The notes beneath the pieces were generated by a model that made no database searches, was not told the origin of the DNA, and saw only the letters and a list, made by a program, of their open reading frames with translations. Positions 25,486-39,400 of a stretch of 64,000 nt of DNA are shown piece by piece. A program made the position numbers and the translations under genes. This stretch comes from Monomorium pharaonis (lineage: Eukaryota > Arthropoda > Insecta > Hymenoptera > Formicidae): contig NC_050474.1 in assembly GCF_013373865.1 (NCBI RefSeq), positions 23,979,708-24,043,707 of the forward strand, given 5' to 3'. The stretch's first letter is position 1. The number at the start of each line of letters is the position of its first letter.

Positions 25486-28400
25486 ATGGGTTTACTTACA
25501 GATCCTCGAGCTGGAACCGGCAAAATAATAAAATTGTTATTAAAATGGGAAAAACCTTTGTGTTTTGTATTATATGTAGGAGGAGTTATATGGTTAACGT
25601 TTTTAGCGTTACCGGCGTTTAACGACAGTACGTGTGTTTTTCGTAAATAAAAGAATTTCACAAAAATTGAGACAATTGTGCAATTTAATTTCTAGTAGGC
25701 TTATTTTGTAAATCTTAATGACAGTTTGATATCGTTATTCTGTTGGCAAATATATCTAATAAAAGAACTATGCAAGAATAATGTAACGATACCGATACCG
25801 TTTACTGTCGTAAAACAATTTAGAATAGGCTTACATAGATTTTAAAACATAAGCTAACAAATCAATTTGCAGATACCTACTTTTCTGAGAATGCTCTACT
25901 ACCTGGACTGGTCACAAAAGAGAGTAACCTGGAACAAACGTCAAAGCAGTATTACCATGAACTGATTCACGAAATGAAAAGATATCCAGATAGCATGCCT
26001 TACTCATGGCTCTCGGCAAAATTCAGTCAGCTTCACTTAGATGTATTCGTACATAATTTTTCACTAATATATCCATTTCAGGAACAGAAGGTAGGAACAA
26101 TAGTAACTTTAATGTCTCTTTCTTTACATGTATATATGTAAAAATTTTATAGTTTGCAGGTCAAAATATTTATGGCATTGTTAGGGCCCCACGAGCATCC
26201 AGTACTGAAGCAATTGTAGTCAGCGTACCATACAGACCCATAAACAGCATTTATTTGGATACTGCACCATCTGTAGCTCTGTTACTTGCATTTGCAAAAT
26301 TTTGCAGAAGTAAATTTCTATAAATCTTAAATAATGTATAAAATAATATATTAATGTATGAAATAATATTTTATATATATAAAATATATTTTAATATTTA
26401 GTAATCATGACTAATCAATTGTCTTTAGAACAAAAGTATTGGGCAAAAGATATAATATTTCTTGTAACGGAGCATGAGCAGTTGGGCATGCAAGCATGGT
26501 TAGATGCGTATCATGGTGTTACCAGTGGTCAAGATGGAATTTTGATAGCAGGAGACTTATCGGGAAGGGCAGGCTCTATTCAAGCTGCTATTAATCTTGA
26601 GTTTCATGCAATGAAAATTACATCAATTGACGTCAAAGTATGTAAACATCTTTTATATATGCAATACTTTGTTGTGTTTTGATCTGACTGTAATTTAAAA
26701 TTGTTTTTGTTCGCAGATAGAAGGATTAAATGGGCAACTACCTAATCTGGATCTCTTTAACTTAGCGCAAAATATGATAGCTAAGGAAGGAATCCGGCAG
26801 TCCTTTCAACGTCAATTTGATGTTAATTACAGAGATAAATTTAAAAGTTGGTGGTATCATTTTAATACGTTGATGAGTATGGTGGCGACACAGGCCACAG
26901 GAGTACCAACTGGTAATCATGGACTCTTCCATAGGTACAATTAAAGAAAATTATATTAAAATAGAATTAAGGGCATTTCATTCTTATACTGGCACCTGCA
27001 AAATAAATTAAAATTAAAAATACGCGCGCGCGCGTGTGTGTATTTATATTTTAAGTAAACTATATACAAACTATATAAAGATTGTGCAAACAATATTTTT
27101 ATAGTTTATAAGTATTTTACTAATAAAAATTCAATTATTTTAAATCATGACAAAAATCTTAATTTTTATGTAAGTATTTTAAGTATTCAAAATAAATTAT
27201 TTAAACTTTTTTGTAATTCTTAGATTCTTAGGTAGATTCTTAGATTCTTTTGAAAATGTGCATAATATATTCTTAATTCAGAGCTTTCTAATCTACAATT
27301 TTATATGAAGTAGGTGAACAAGAAAAATACAAGTACGAATTATAAATTAACTAATCTTTTTACATAAATTTTTATAAACAGATTTGTTATTAAAAAATTT
27401 TTGGTTTAACATTTCTATGCACAATATTTAACATTATTTCTATGCTTTAGTCTTTTAGTTTGTTTCTTTAATAAGTTTGTTTTTATATTTAACTACAGAT
27501 TTGGTATTGAGGCTATTACATTGGAAGGCTTCAAAAAGTCTGGAAAAGAAACGGATGCAAATTTTTACCAAGTAGGACGCATAGTCGAGAGTATAGTAAG
27601 ATCACTTAATAATTTACTAGAGCGTTTTCACCAGTCATATTTTTTCTATTTATTACCTTCCACCGATCGATATATTTCTATTGGTAAGAAAAACAGATAA
27701 ATAAAGATTCCAAATATATTTATAATCTTTTTTAAGTGCGAATAAATAAATAAAAATTATTTTGTAGGATTATATATGCGGCCTTTGGTATTAATAATCG
27801 CTAGTGTATTTATAAAGGCATTTTCCATTTGGCAAAGATTACAAACATCATATAGCTCGAACGAAACAAAGAAGGATAAGCGAAATTTACTAAATAAGGT
27901 AAAATTCTATATTTGAGGAGGTTCTTAAATTCATACACATTTTTTAAGGTGTATGAGCTTTTTCGGCATTGATATTCAAAGTAACAAATAATTTAAACAA
28001 AAAAATTAAGCAATATAAACAAATTTATTACATAATATTTTTATTTTGATAAATATTGATGTCGAAATAATTAAAAAATAATTGTTTATAATGTAGTAAT
28101 AAGCGGCATTGCTGCATGTTTCCCAGTATGACATATTTAAAAATAATTGTATAATTTATAAATATTTTATATTTTTACACAAATGTTACATTAAACTTGA
28201 TTTGTTAAATTCTAAAATATTCTTCAAACTTTATACTTTTTTATAAATACAATTTTTATGCTTTTTAAAAATATATTTAAAAAATTTATATTTTATTGGC
28301 AATTAAATTATTTTTACTAAATTACTTTTTTATCGAGATTCTCTCTTTAATGCTATTTTAAAATATTATTTAAAGAAACCTTTTTACGATTAAAATAGTT

Positions 28401-29915
28401 GAAAAAAATTAATAAAGCACATACAGGCGATTTGATTTATTTGAAAAAAGTTCAAAAATGTAAAAATTGATTAATCTTGAATTTATTCTCACCATCTAAT
28501 TAATTTCTTATGTGAAAAGACTGGAGAACTTCCTTAATTAATATAGCTTCTTGTTACGATTCAAAGAGTATTTTTATTCTACCGAACAGATTGAAGAATT
28601 TGATATTGGATCTATCGCTTCCGAAGTACTGTGGGCCCACATATTTGGAGTATTAATAATGGCCTCTCCTCGATTTTTTACTTTAATTGGATCATATATG
28701 TTTAATCTACGTACAGAAGATTCATTGTATACCTGTTTCAGTCTAATCACGATTCTCACGTTGTTATGGCGCTTTAATTTGAGGAGGTAAAAACAACGCT
28801 AAAAAACTTAATTGTGTTTAATAAATTTTTTTAGTTCTATACATAAAAAAGAAGTAAAAATATTTTTTAATATATAGAAATTGAATTAATCTGACTGTTT
28901 CTTTTCTTTGTGAATAAGTCAATTATACAATTTAATTGTTAATTAATGTATGTAATTTGTAGATCAATTAAATACGAAAATATATCGCTTATTTGCGTTA
29001 TTGCACTGATCGAGCTAGCTACCGTGTTAATGTGTATAGCCATGCATAATTTCTCATTAGCTTTAATAACGGCCGTTGTGTATGTGCCTATTATATTGTT
29101 GATAACGCCGCACCACGAATCTGTATCCAGGTGAGCGTGATTGAAGTCTATTCTATTGCGAGCATTCCCTTTCTCATTGAGCATACAAATGTTGAATTAA
29201 TATTTTAGAAATATTGAGTTATATCACACACATACACACACACACACGCGCGCGCGCGCGTACGTATATATGCATGTATTTGTTGTATGCTTCTTAAAAA
29301 ATTACACAGAAACTAATTAAAAAAAAAAATTTTGCACTTTTCTTAAAATTTAGATTCTTTGATAATTTAGAAACATGTTTTACACGTTTATTTTATCTTC
29401 ACAATTTTAAATTTTTTAAATATTAAAATTCTTATTTTTATACGATGAAGATTAATTTTATTAACAAATTTAATTTGTATAATATATTAGTTTTTTTTAA
29501 AAAATTATATATATATATATTTTACATTATTAAAAAGGATAACATAATGTATAATCTATGATGTATAATAACTAATCAATATAATTTAAGATGATTGAGT
29601 TTGGTATTGTGATTAATGATATTTCGCTTTTTCAGATTCCGCTGTAGTCAGTATATTGCGTGGATTATGCTACATCCGTTTATCTCGTCGGCTATCGCCG
29701 TGATGAGCTATACATATCTTAATTTTCCTTCCGATCCTGTGTTATCGCTGTTGCTTAGAGGCTACCGCGCCAATAAGCAGGCACTCGTATTTAGCATTGT
29801 AGATTCTATGATATATGGTAATTGGTTTTACAATGTTGTCAGCGCCATTATGTTGCCATTATGGCTGTTGTTTTGGAATGTTATGCGCTCCAGCATTACA
29901 ATTTCTTCACGATAA
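25486..29915 (+). CDS. GPAA1: GPI transamidase component GPAA1
   Basis: Subunit of the ER-membrane GPI transamidase, which attaches GPI anchors to proteins. Exons: 25486-25627, 25873-26090, 26153-26309, 26402-26637, 26717-26934, 27499-27683, 27768-27898, about 28569-28786, 28963-29130, 29636-29915; about 650 residues against roughly 620 in vertebrates. The N-terminus MGLLTDPRAG is followed by a first membrane helix (FVLYVGGVIWLTFLALP). The lumenal peptidase-like domain carries KDIIFLVTEHEQLGMQAWL and a Tyr-His-Gly stretch. Several C-terminal helices end with LPLWLLFWNVM, matching the family's LLFWNV ending. One junction is uncertain: exon 7 ends in phase 0, but the attractive acceptor at 28545-28546 gives the wrong phase, so I use a weaker AG at 28567-28568; an extra small exon is the alternative. 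It runs head-to-head with the kringle gene. Confidence 0.94.
29225..29262. repeat. CA/CG dinucleotide run
   Basis: (CA)n then (CG)n tract in the last GPAA1 intron. A similar short CG/TG run lies at 27022-27041. Confidence 0.9.
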
Positions 29916-32900
29916 AATAATTGTGTAATTTGAGATTGAAGTTGTATCGGCTTGAATTTCTCTTACAAAGGACTGACTACAACTGTCTAGAATCGATTTA
30001 ATTCGCCTTGATTGGTGAAATGTAGTATTAAACACAAGCATTTAAGACACATTTTTTTAATTATTAATCTAGTTTGAGATTCAAAAAGTAAAAAAAAAAC
30101 TTGACGATAATGTTTATATTTAATTTGACTAGGCAATTATCAAAGGTAGATAAAAATATCTTAAACAAAAATTTAACAAAATTTTTATGGCTTTGTAGTT
30201 TTTGTTTTCATCCTTTATAACTGTATGTTTAAAATTTTCCAAAAATATAATATTATTCTTATTTTCTTGTGACATTTTCTTCGAGGGGTTATCTTCTAAA
30301 TCTCAAATTGGACCAATAAAAAATGTGTCTCTTAGATTTTTGTGTTTAATATATTCAAGTAAAATTTTATACAGCACAGAACATTCCAGCCATGTTGCAA
30401 CGTTTCTGCAATACTGTTAAAATATTACAATATTGTTACATAAGATTGAATTTATTTCGGACAGTTGTGACCAGTTTCTTGTTAGGCAATATTTTCAGTG
30501 TAAATTTTTCTCACAAGTCATCGATTTAACTTGTTAATAAGTATTCAAAAAAGTTGTTTCTTTTGTCAGACAAAGTAGAAGTCTTTTGAAGCGCATTTTG
30601 AAAGGAGTTTTCAGAGGTCAACCTATTTTCTCATCTTTGTCAATAATACGTCAATCGGTAGATATAGTATATCTCGATGATAACCCTTGCGACATTCTTA
30701 CTGCGAATTCGTTTGACTAGTTTAGTGCGAGCAACGACCGTAGTAACATTGGATGAGTACGTGTATTCGTTTTGGAACAAATACCGTTACGTTGAAGAGC
30801 AAAGCAGAGAGCATAACGGTATGTATGATTTTTCTACAAATATCACATTTGTTATTCGTCACGTCGAGACATACGTACATGCTACGTGTTATTAAATTGT
30901 GAACGATCTTGATGGAACATTGTGTACACAATTAAAAAATTTGTGTTACATTTATATTTGTTATGTTCCGAACGGTTGACTATACTTTAATTTTTTGTTA
31001 ATTTAACACAGAAAATATGAATATGTTACAATGTAACACAAATATTATGTAAAAAATTGTAGTACTGATACAGTTTGGAAATTAATTGTGAAAGCTTATT
31101 TTTTCAGTAAAATTAGATTTATAATATGTATAAAAAATGTGAGCTATAATATGACACACTTTATTTATTATTTTAGAACATTTACGTTTTAAAACTACAT
31201 TATTTTTGTTTTATTTTATTTGTTTATTTATCTATATAAATTTTATTTTAACAAGGTCCAGTTTTAACACAAAAATCTTTTCTCCTGTATATTATTCATT
31301 ATATGTTACTTCATCTAATTGTTCTTGACGTTCTACAAATTATTCTACAAATGTCGCAATAAATGCCGCAATCACGACCTCCTCGAGCTCAGTGTGTTTA
31401 TGTCCATTCAGTGAAGGTTTTTTAAACTGTTTTCTTCTAGCTTGTTTTTTTTTTAAACAATTCTTGTTACTTCGCAGAAATTTGCGTTTGTACTACTTAC
31501 CGACATTTCGATTACTGTCACATTTATATAAACATGTATAGATTTATGTAATTTCTTACGTAAGAATTACATGCTACGTGTCTAATATTCTACTTAAGGT
31601 ATTTCAAAAACATGCAAACGTCTGATATTAGCAATATATTTTTTTAACGGTATCATAACTAAGTTTTTCTTTTGCAAATGTAAATTTTAAGTAAAATGTT
31701 TGTTGCATAGGAAAAACATTTTCTTAGAGTTTACTCTTAAAATTATAGTAAAATTATTTAATACTTCTGTAATTCGACGATTATCATGATTTTAACAGTA
31801 AATTCTAAGAAAAATCTGTGTGCTTATTTCTTAAATTGCTATCGAATATACTATTCATCAGTTAAATTATAAACTAAATTTTTATAATAATAAATTTACT
31901 TGCAATCAATAAAAAATAAAAATATTTAAATAAATTTTTTATTCCTAATTTATTAAAAATTTATAGGTTCGATATATTGCTTTTAATTCACTTAAGAAAG
32001 TACGATATAAATTGCTTAAAACGATATTCCTTTTGTGCAATTATGTTTTACATTCTATAAATCGTACAGGTATCTCGAATACAAATAAACCGAAGACAAA
32101 TGAGTGTGATAAGACATGGTACATTTTATCGTGATTACCTATATAAGTTTATGCATCTTAAATTTTGACTTTATCACGATGCATATATGTTTTGAATGAG
32201 ATAAGAATGTAGAAAGTGCAACATACCGAAAATTGTAAACAATCTTTTTGCATACGTTTCATAAAAGGCAATATTTTATGTGAAATCATAGTAGAAATCA
32301 AATGTATCTTATTTTACCCACGATTTATGATTTTCGTTCGTTCTGGATAAAACTTTATTCTAAACAATGGTAACATCTCCTTTTTACGAAGTGGATTTTG
32401 GAATATTTTTAAACCAGTAATTTCATTGAAATTTTATTAAAAATACTATTATTGTATAATTTAAAATTATACAGTATTACTATTATTATACAGTTTAAAA
32501 AATTTACTGAAATATAATTATATAATATATATAATTTATTTCAATAAATTTTTATCATTTTGTCACTGTACAGTATCTGTGTTTTCTTAAATTGAAAATT
32601 TCAATTTTATCAAAAATTTGTTACAATTTTAATAAAAATTCATTATTTTTTTCCTTAAATAGTATTAATAATTTTTTGTTAAAATTTTACTTAGTCATCA
32701 AAAGTGTATTATGTAATTTTTATTCTTTATAGTTTTTTTTCAAGTATTAGCTGTGATTTGTTATATGATAAACTCAGAACGTTTTAAACGATATTTTTTT
32801 ATTAAATATCGTCGAAAAGAAGTTTCAAATTTTTCTCAATTATCTAGGAAGTTTTCCTAGAAAGAAAAAAACATTTGATTACATGTTAGAAGAATATTAC

Positions 32901-33491
32901 AAGTGGGATATGTGTATAACAGACGTTTTGCTACTGAGCTACCATTGTGCTGAGTAATATATATATATATATAGAGTGCACTGACAAGAGCTCTTTGACA
33001 GTCATCAACTTAATCAGCTTTAATGTAGTGGAAACTGCTACAAGTAATGGAGTTGGGTTGCTAATGTTGCTATCCATCGCGATTAAAGTAAATAACGAAG
33101 CTTGCGAATGTGATAACGGATGAAAAAAGCAAAAGTTATTATCTGAGAAATGACACGTGTATCACGTACCGCTTAATTGTCGAGTATGTGATATATTTGT
33201 GATTATATTGTTAACTCCCGCAAGCTGAAAAGAACGACTTTGACGACCTTATCTTAATAGCGTTACGTAATATGAAAATAACATCGAAGATTACAGCTTG
33301 ACGAGGCAAAATTGTTAGATATTACTTAAACTGCCGCCGAATTTAGTTTTTGTCTTGTAGAATAAATATCTTATGCTGCGATATATTTCTACAATATCTC
33401 TATATCTAATACTGTAAATATTGATACCAGTACGTTATAGCGGAATAAAGGAATACTACAGTGTACTGCCAGTTTGTATGCGAGAGAGAAA
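29916..33491. other. Intergenic region between GPAA1 and XDH, 3.6 kb, no gene recognised
   Basis: Mostly AT-rich. Contents: an ACAGCACA-type repeat at 30369-30440; a slightly GC-richer frame at 30677-30895 with no recognised homology; a near-perfect palindrome TTTCTTACGTAAGAA in 31548-31572; an inverted pair TTTTCTTAGAGTTTACT / AGTAAATTCTAAGAAAA at 31729-31815; a short (AT)n at 32957-32972. The last 500 bp should hold the XDH promoter and 5' UTR; TATATATATATAGAGTGCAC at 32961-32980 could be a TATA region. No RNA gene was seen. Confidence 0.5.
30369..30440. repeat. ACAGCACA/GTTGCAA dispersed repeat, member
   Basis: TACAGCACAGAACATTCCAG is followed by ATGTTGCAACGTTTCTGCAA. This is the clearest single copy of a family scattered through introns and intergenic DNA of this window. 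Confidence 0.6.
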
Positions 33492-36400
33492 ATGGAAAAG
33501 AACTCTAACAAAAAACTGCCTATGTGTAATGGGAATGTAAGTCACGACAAATTTCATCAAGATGATTCGAACAACGATGAATCGCAAGAAACAATATCAA
33601 ACACTCTTATTTTTTATGTGAACGGAAAAGAGGTATGATGGCAGATTTATTTTAATCAATGTTATTAGTATATATCATATATTTCACGATTTAGATCATT
33701 TTTCATATAATTGTATAATTTTTAAATAATATTCTTAGACTTTTTATACGTGAATTAAAAAATTTTTTAGAAACAGAAAAACTACATCTTTTTTTTCTCT
33801 AGAGAGAATATATTAAAATAAAATTAAAAAAATATAAAAACTTTATAAACTGAATAAATCTAAGGTATTTTTCAGAAATCTTTATAAATTAAAAATACAA
33901 AAATTTTTTTTAAATGTGAAATATGTATGTTTTTATTATCTGTTATATAGGGTGTATCATTTTATTTTTGAATACCTAGAAATCATAAAATAAATGTTAT
34001 TAAAAAAATGTTTTAGACAAAAGTTGTAGGGAGTTTCGAAGAGAATAAATAATGATAAAATTATTTTCTGAGAAAATCAATTTTCTGATGACTTTCTAAC
34101 ATTTGACTCAAAATAAAATGGTATCCTATATACAATGTTACATATATATTATTACGTATTATACATTATACATTATATATTTTATAATTCAGGTGTCAGA
34201 TAAGAATATAGAGCCACAATGGACACTTCTATGGTATCTTCGTAACAAACGTATCCTTTTATAAATTTATTCTTATCTCTAAAAAAAAACACTCTTTTAA
34301 ACAGCATTATTGGCAATATTAATCTATTTATCCTTAATATATAATGATTTTAGTTGGGTTGACTGGTACAAAACTTGGTTGTGCGGAAGGAGGATGTGGA
34401 GCTTGTACAGTTATGATTTCAAAATTCGATCGTGTCACTGGAAAAATTACGTATCCTTTTTATTGTGTATGGATTTTGTATGACACAATCCACAAGTAAC
34501 AAACGTCGAAAGATCCATTACAGTGTGGAATATTTCAGGCATTTCAGTAATGTTGCAATATTTCTAAAATGTTATATTGTATTCTGTATTGTATGCTGTA
34601 GGGAATGACATAATAACATATATTTTGGTCTACTAGACATTACTACAATTGTCTTTGCTTTGCTATTTGTGTGCCCATATTGAATGCATTATACAAAATA
34701 ATCCGATAATTGTTTCTAAAAAATGTATCTCCTTAATATGTCGTAAATCGAAACAGTCATTTGGCTGTCAACGCATGTTTAACACCGATATGTGCGGTAC
34801 ATGGTTTAGCTGTTACTACTGTAGAAGGTATTGGCAGCACAAAGACCAAGTTACATCCAGCACAAGAACGTATTGCTATGGCACATGGATCGCAGTGTGG
34901 ATTTTGCACACCTGGTATAGTCATGTCCATGTACGCTCTATTGCGCACTATACCGAAACCAACTATGGAAAATTTAGAAACTGCATTTCAAGGTAATGCA
35001 CGCGTGTAGCAATTTTACACTGATAAAGTTGATTTATATCATTGATATATATAAATATATAATGAGTTTATATCTAACATGATTATATATAATAAGTAAT
35101 TATAAAAAATGTATATAACTATGTATGTGTAGAAATTATGAGTTATTTATAATAATATGTTATATTATTATAAATTATATATGTAACACTAATAATAATG
35201 ATAATAACACATCTTGTAGGTAATCTCTGTAGATGTACAGGATATAGACCGATTATAGAAGGATTCAAGACTTTTACAGAAGAATGGGAACGATCGCAGT
35301 TGATGACTAACGTACAAGAGGAAGAGACAAATGGCTCAAGTGTTTGTTCGATGGGTGACGCTTGTTGTAAAAAAGCGTTCACATCTAAACCAACTGAGAT
35401 TTTCAATTCCAAAGAATTTTGCCCGTATGATCCTACTCAGGAACCGATATTTCCACCAAAATTAAAGGTAAATTGTTATCATTAAATAATATAAGTTAAT
35501 ATGAGATGATATAAACTATAGAATAGAATTCACACAGCAAATGATATGTCAGTAATATTAGTCAGTAATATTACAAATTACAAATGTATTACGATGTAAT
35601 ATTGCAATTTTATTTAAATAAGATCGCTGTTTTCTTTATACAGATGGAATCTAAACTGGACAAGCAATATCTGATAGTGAAAGGGAAAAATGTTTGTTGG
35701 TACAGACCAACGAATCTTAAGACGTTGCTCGCGCTCAAGGAACAATATCCAAACGCCAAAATTGTTATTGGCAACACAGAAATTGGTTCGTATATTTCTC
35801 CTTCAGATACACATCATGAGACACAAAAAATTATTTATACTATTACAGGAGTCGAAATAAAATTTAAACATTTAATATACCCGATACTTATACAACCGAC
35901 ACAAGTAAATGAGATGCGTGAAATTATTGAAACACCAGAGGCTCTGAGAATAGGTGCGAGTGTGACTTTGATTGAGCTTGAGGAAACATTGCGACGTTAC
36001 GTTAACATAAAACTTGGTAAGCTTTATAATTATATTTATTTTAATATTATAATTAAAGATTTTGTGATGTGCAGATAATTATAATATAATTGTGATTAGT
36101 ATTTTATGTTTTCATTATTTGTATTGATAATCTTATTTAATGTAAAAAAAATTGTAAGTTTATACATATGGATAATCTTTGTCGATTCTTATAGATATTG
36201 TTATTTTCTTGATGTGTAATTATGTTTTTTTTTTTCAATAGAATACACCACAAGAATCTTTACGGAAATAATAAATATGTTACATTGGTTTGCTGGAAAA
36301 CAGATAAGAAATGTTGCTGTAAGTATGTTTTTTTGATGCATTACAATTGTTAACTTGATTAATAAATCTTTCTTAATTGATTAGGCGGTGGGCGGTAACA

Positions 36401-39400
36401 TAATGACTGGAAGTCCAATATCGGATTTAAATCCAATCTTTATGGCTGCAGGTATTAAATTAAATTTACGTTGTTTAAAATATGGAAGTCGAACTATACC
36501 AATGGATCATACTTTTTTCGTCGGATATCGACGTAATATTGTTTTACCTGAAGAAATATTAGTTTCCATTGATATTCCCTTTACAAAAGAGGTATGAGAT
36601 TAATAATCAATATGTATTAATGCATAACTTTACTATCATAACGGAAATTGTTTCTTATTGCATATCATTTGTAGAATCAATATTTTATTGCTTACAAACA
36701 AGCGAAAAGGCGAGATGATGATATTGCTATAGTCAACATGGCCTTAAATGTATATTTTGTTCCTAATACAAATGTAATTCAGGAAGTGCATATTGCATTT
36801 GGTGGGATGGCACCTACTACTGTCCTAGCAAGTCAAACTTGTAAAAAAATAATAGGAAGGTAATATTGTTAACATTATCAAATGATTATATACACCAAAT
36901 TTTATAAGTGTTCCATGTTGCAACCTTTTGTGCTGCATCCCAAATAGTAAAGTAGATTGACAATAATAAATCGATCAAATTTGATTGCAAATTCATAGCC
37001 GTCTATAGTTTGCTTGCAATGTGCCAACAAAGTTTGTGTTAAAAGATTTAACTTGAAACTTTTCAAATATTTTAATAAAACAGTACATTTCTCTTTTCGA
37101 AAGCTAAATTTAAAAAATATTTAGCGTAAAAGAGGAAAATGTTCTTTTTTCGGAGTTTGAAAACATTTGTTTTTATTGCACGTAATTTTAGAAAATGGAA
37201 TAAATCGATCTTGGAGGAGATTTACGATTCCCTACTCGAGGAACTACCATTAGCGGATAATGCACCAGGAGGAATGATTAAATATCGTCGATCTCTTACT
37301 CTTAGGTTCAAAATTAGAATTACATTAACAATCGGAAGATAAAGTAGCAAAGCGTACCATAAATAAAAATTATTTTTTTAGTTTATTTTTTAAAGGATTT
37401 CTGCATATTTCTAAGGAATTATCAAAGAATACTTTGGATGTAGAATATATGTCGAAGGAATTAGAAAGCGCTTCGGATTGCTTTCATTACAAAGTACCAA
37501 AAAGCTCGCAATATTATCAAGTGGTAATGTCTTAACCCAAATGCCAAACTCTTATAAATTATTTAAATGCAATAAAAATGGTTATATATGACATAATATG
37601 TGTTGTTTTATGTGTGTGTGTTATACATTTTTTAAATTTCCATAGGTACCTAAAAATCAAGATTCACACGACTTAATAGGACGTCCTATTGTACACACAA
37701 GTGCATTCAAGCAAGCGACAGGAGAAGCAATATATTGCGACGATATGCCCAAATATGCAAATGAATTATACATGGCATTGGTTCTTTCTACTAGAGCACA
37801 TGCAAAAATTTTAAGAATCGATCCGTCTAAAGCATTATCTATAGAAGGAGTTGTATCATTTTTTTCTTCGAAAGACGTAACAGGAGATGAAAGATGGGTA
37901 GGGCCTGTATTTCACGATGAAGAGGTATTTGCATCGGAAAAGGTATGTTCTCTTTTAAACGAAAATAAATATGAATTTTTGTCAAATGTGTGTGCATAAT
38001 GAGATTTACTATGTCAAAACAATCTTTTCTTAAGACAAATCTGTATTTAAATCAAATTTTAAATGAGAGTGATTTAAAATTGATAAATAAGGTCTCTATG
38101 CATGAATTTAAAGTGGCGCGTATAAAAAAAAAATTATGAATCGTTAGAGGTTTCGAATAATTCCTTGGAACAGCTTTTATTATTCTTATTAATCTAATAA
38201 TGATAACTAATAACATTATTTTTATTAAGTTATTCTTTTTCTGTTTCTCTTTAGGTTATCAGTCAAGGTCAAATAATTGGCGCGATTGTCGCTGTCGATC
38301 AAATGACCGCTCAAGCTGCAGCAAGAATGGTTGAAATAGAATATCAAGATTTACAACCTGTTATCATTTCTATCGAGGTATTTCATATTAATACGAAAAC
38401 ATAATACTATTTGTTAATTAAAATGCAATAATGCTTTAGATGTTAGTTTAGAAATTTGTGATTAAAATTGTAAAAATAGCTGTTTTTCAAATTATTATCA
38501 TAATAAAAACATGTTTTAATAATTTGCTATATTAAAAATACAATTACAATAAAATCTGCCAAGAAGAGATATTGGAAAGTATTTATTAATAATTGTGTCG
38601 ATAGGAAAGTTACACATTTGTCGAAGCGTTACATTAATAGTGTTATCTATAGAAGGTTGCCAAAAATATAGCTAAATTTAAAATAAAATAGAGCGATGGA
38701 AATGGAGCAAAATCTATCAAATAAATTCTATCTCTCAACTTTTTTCTAGGACGCTATCGTGCACGAATCGTTCTTTCCAGGCTTTCCTAAGCGTATTATT
38801 AAAGGCAATGTAGATAAAGCTTTTGCGGAAGCGGATCATATTTTAGAAGGAGAAGTACGTATAGGCGGACAAGAGCACTTTTATTTGGAGACAAACGCTG
38901 CTATTGTCATACCTCGTGAAGAAAATGAGTTGGAAGTATTTTGCTCCACGCAACATCCCAGTGAGATTCAGAAACTGATTGCTCATGTTTTAAATATACA
39001 TGTGAATAGAGTTAATGTTCGTGTAAAGCGTATAGGAGGTGGATTTGGAGGGAAAGAATCCCGCGCAGCGTTACTCGCGATACCAGTGGCACTTGCAGCG
39101 TACAGGTGCGTGTATAAATTTATATTGATTAAAATACATAATACACAATATGTAAAGTAAAGGAACCAATAAAAAGTTTGCATTTTTCATACAGCAGCAT
39201 GAGCATGTTGTAGCAACTTTGCAGATTAATACGATTATAACAAAAAGTTGAACAAAAGAAAACATATTGTTCAAAGAGTGATTGAAATTTGATTTGTGCC
39301 TTAGATTTGCATTAATATAATACGATGCCAATTTATATTACTGAAAACAAAATTAAATATAGATTACAGAAACCAGTTCGTTGCATGCTAGATAGAGACG

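Noticed and set aside
34649..34996. 115-codon plus frame overlapping XDH exon 4
   Set aside because: Wrong frame; the QCGFCTPG iron-sulphur motif is in the other frame.
39325..39362. In-frame extension upstream of the XDH exon starting 39363
   Set aside because: The family sequence (YRLQKPVRC) and phase require the acceptor at 39361-39362; the earlier acceptor near 39304 leads to a stop.
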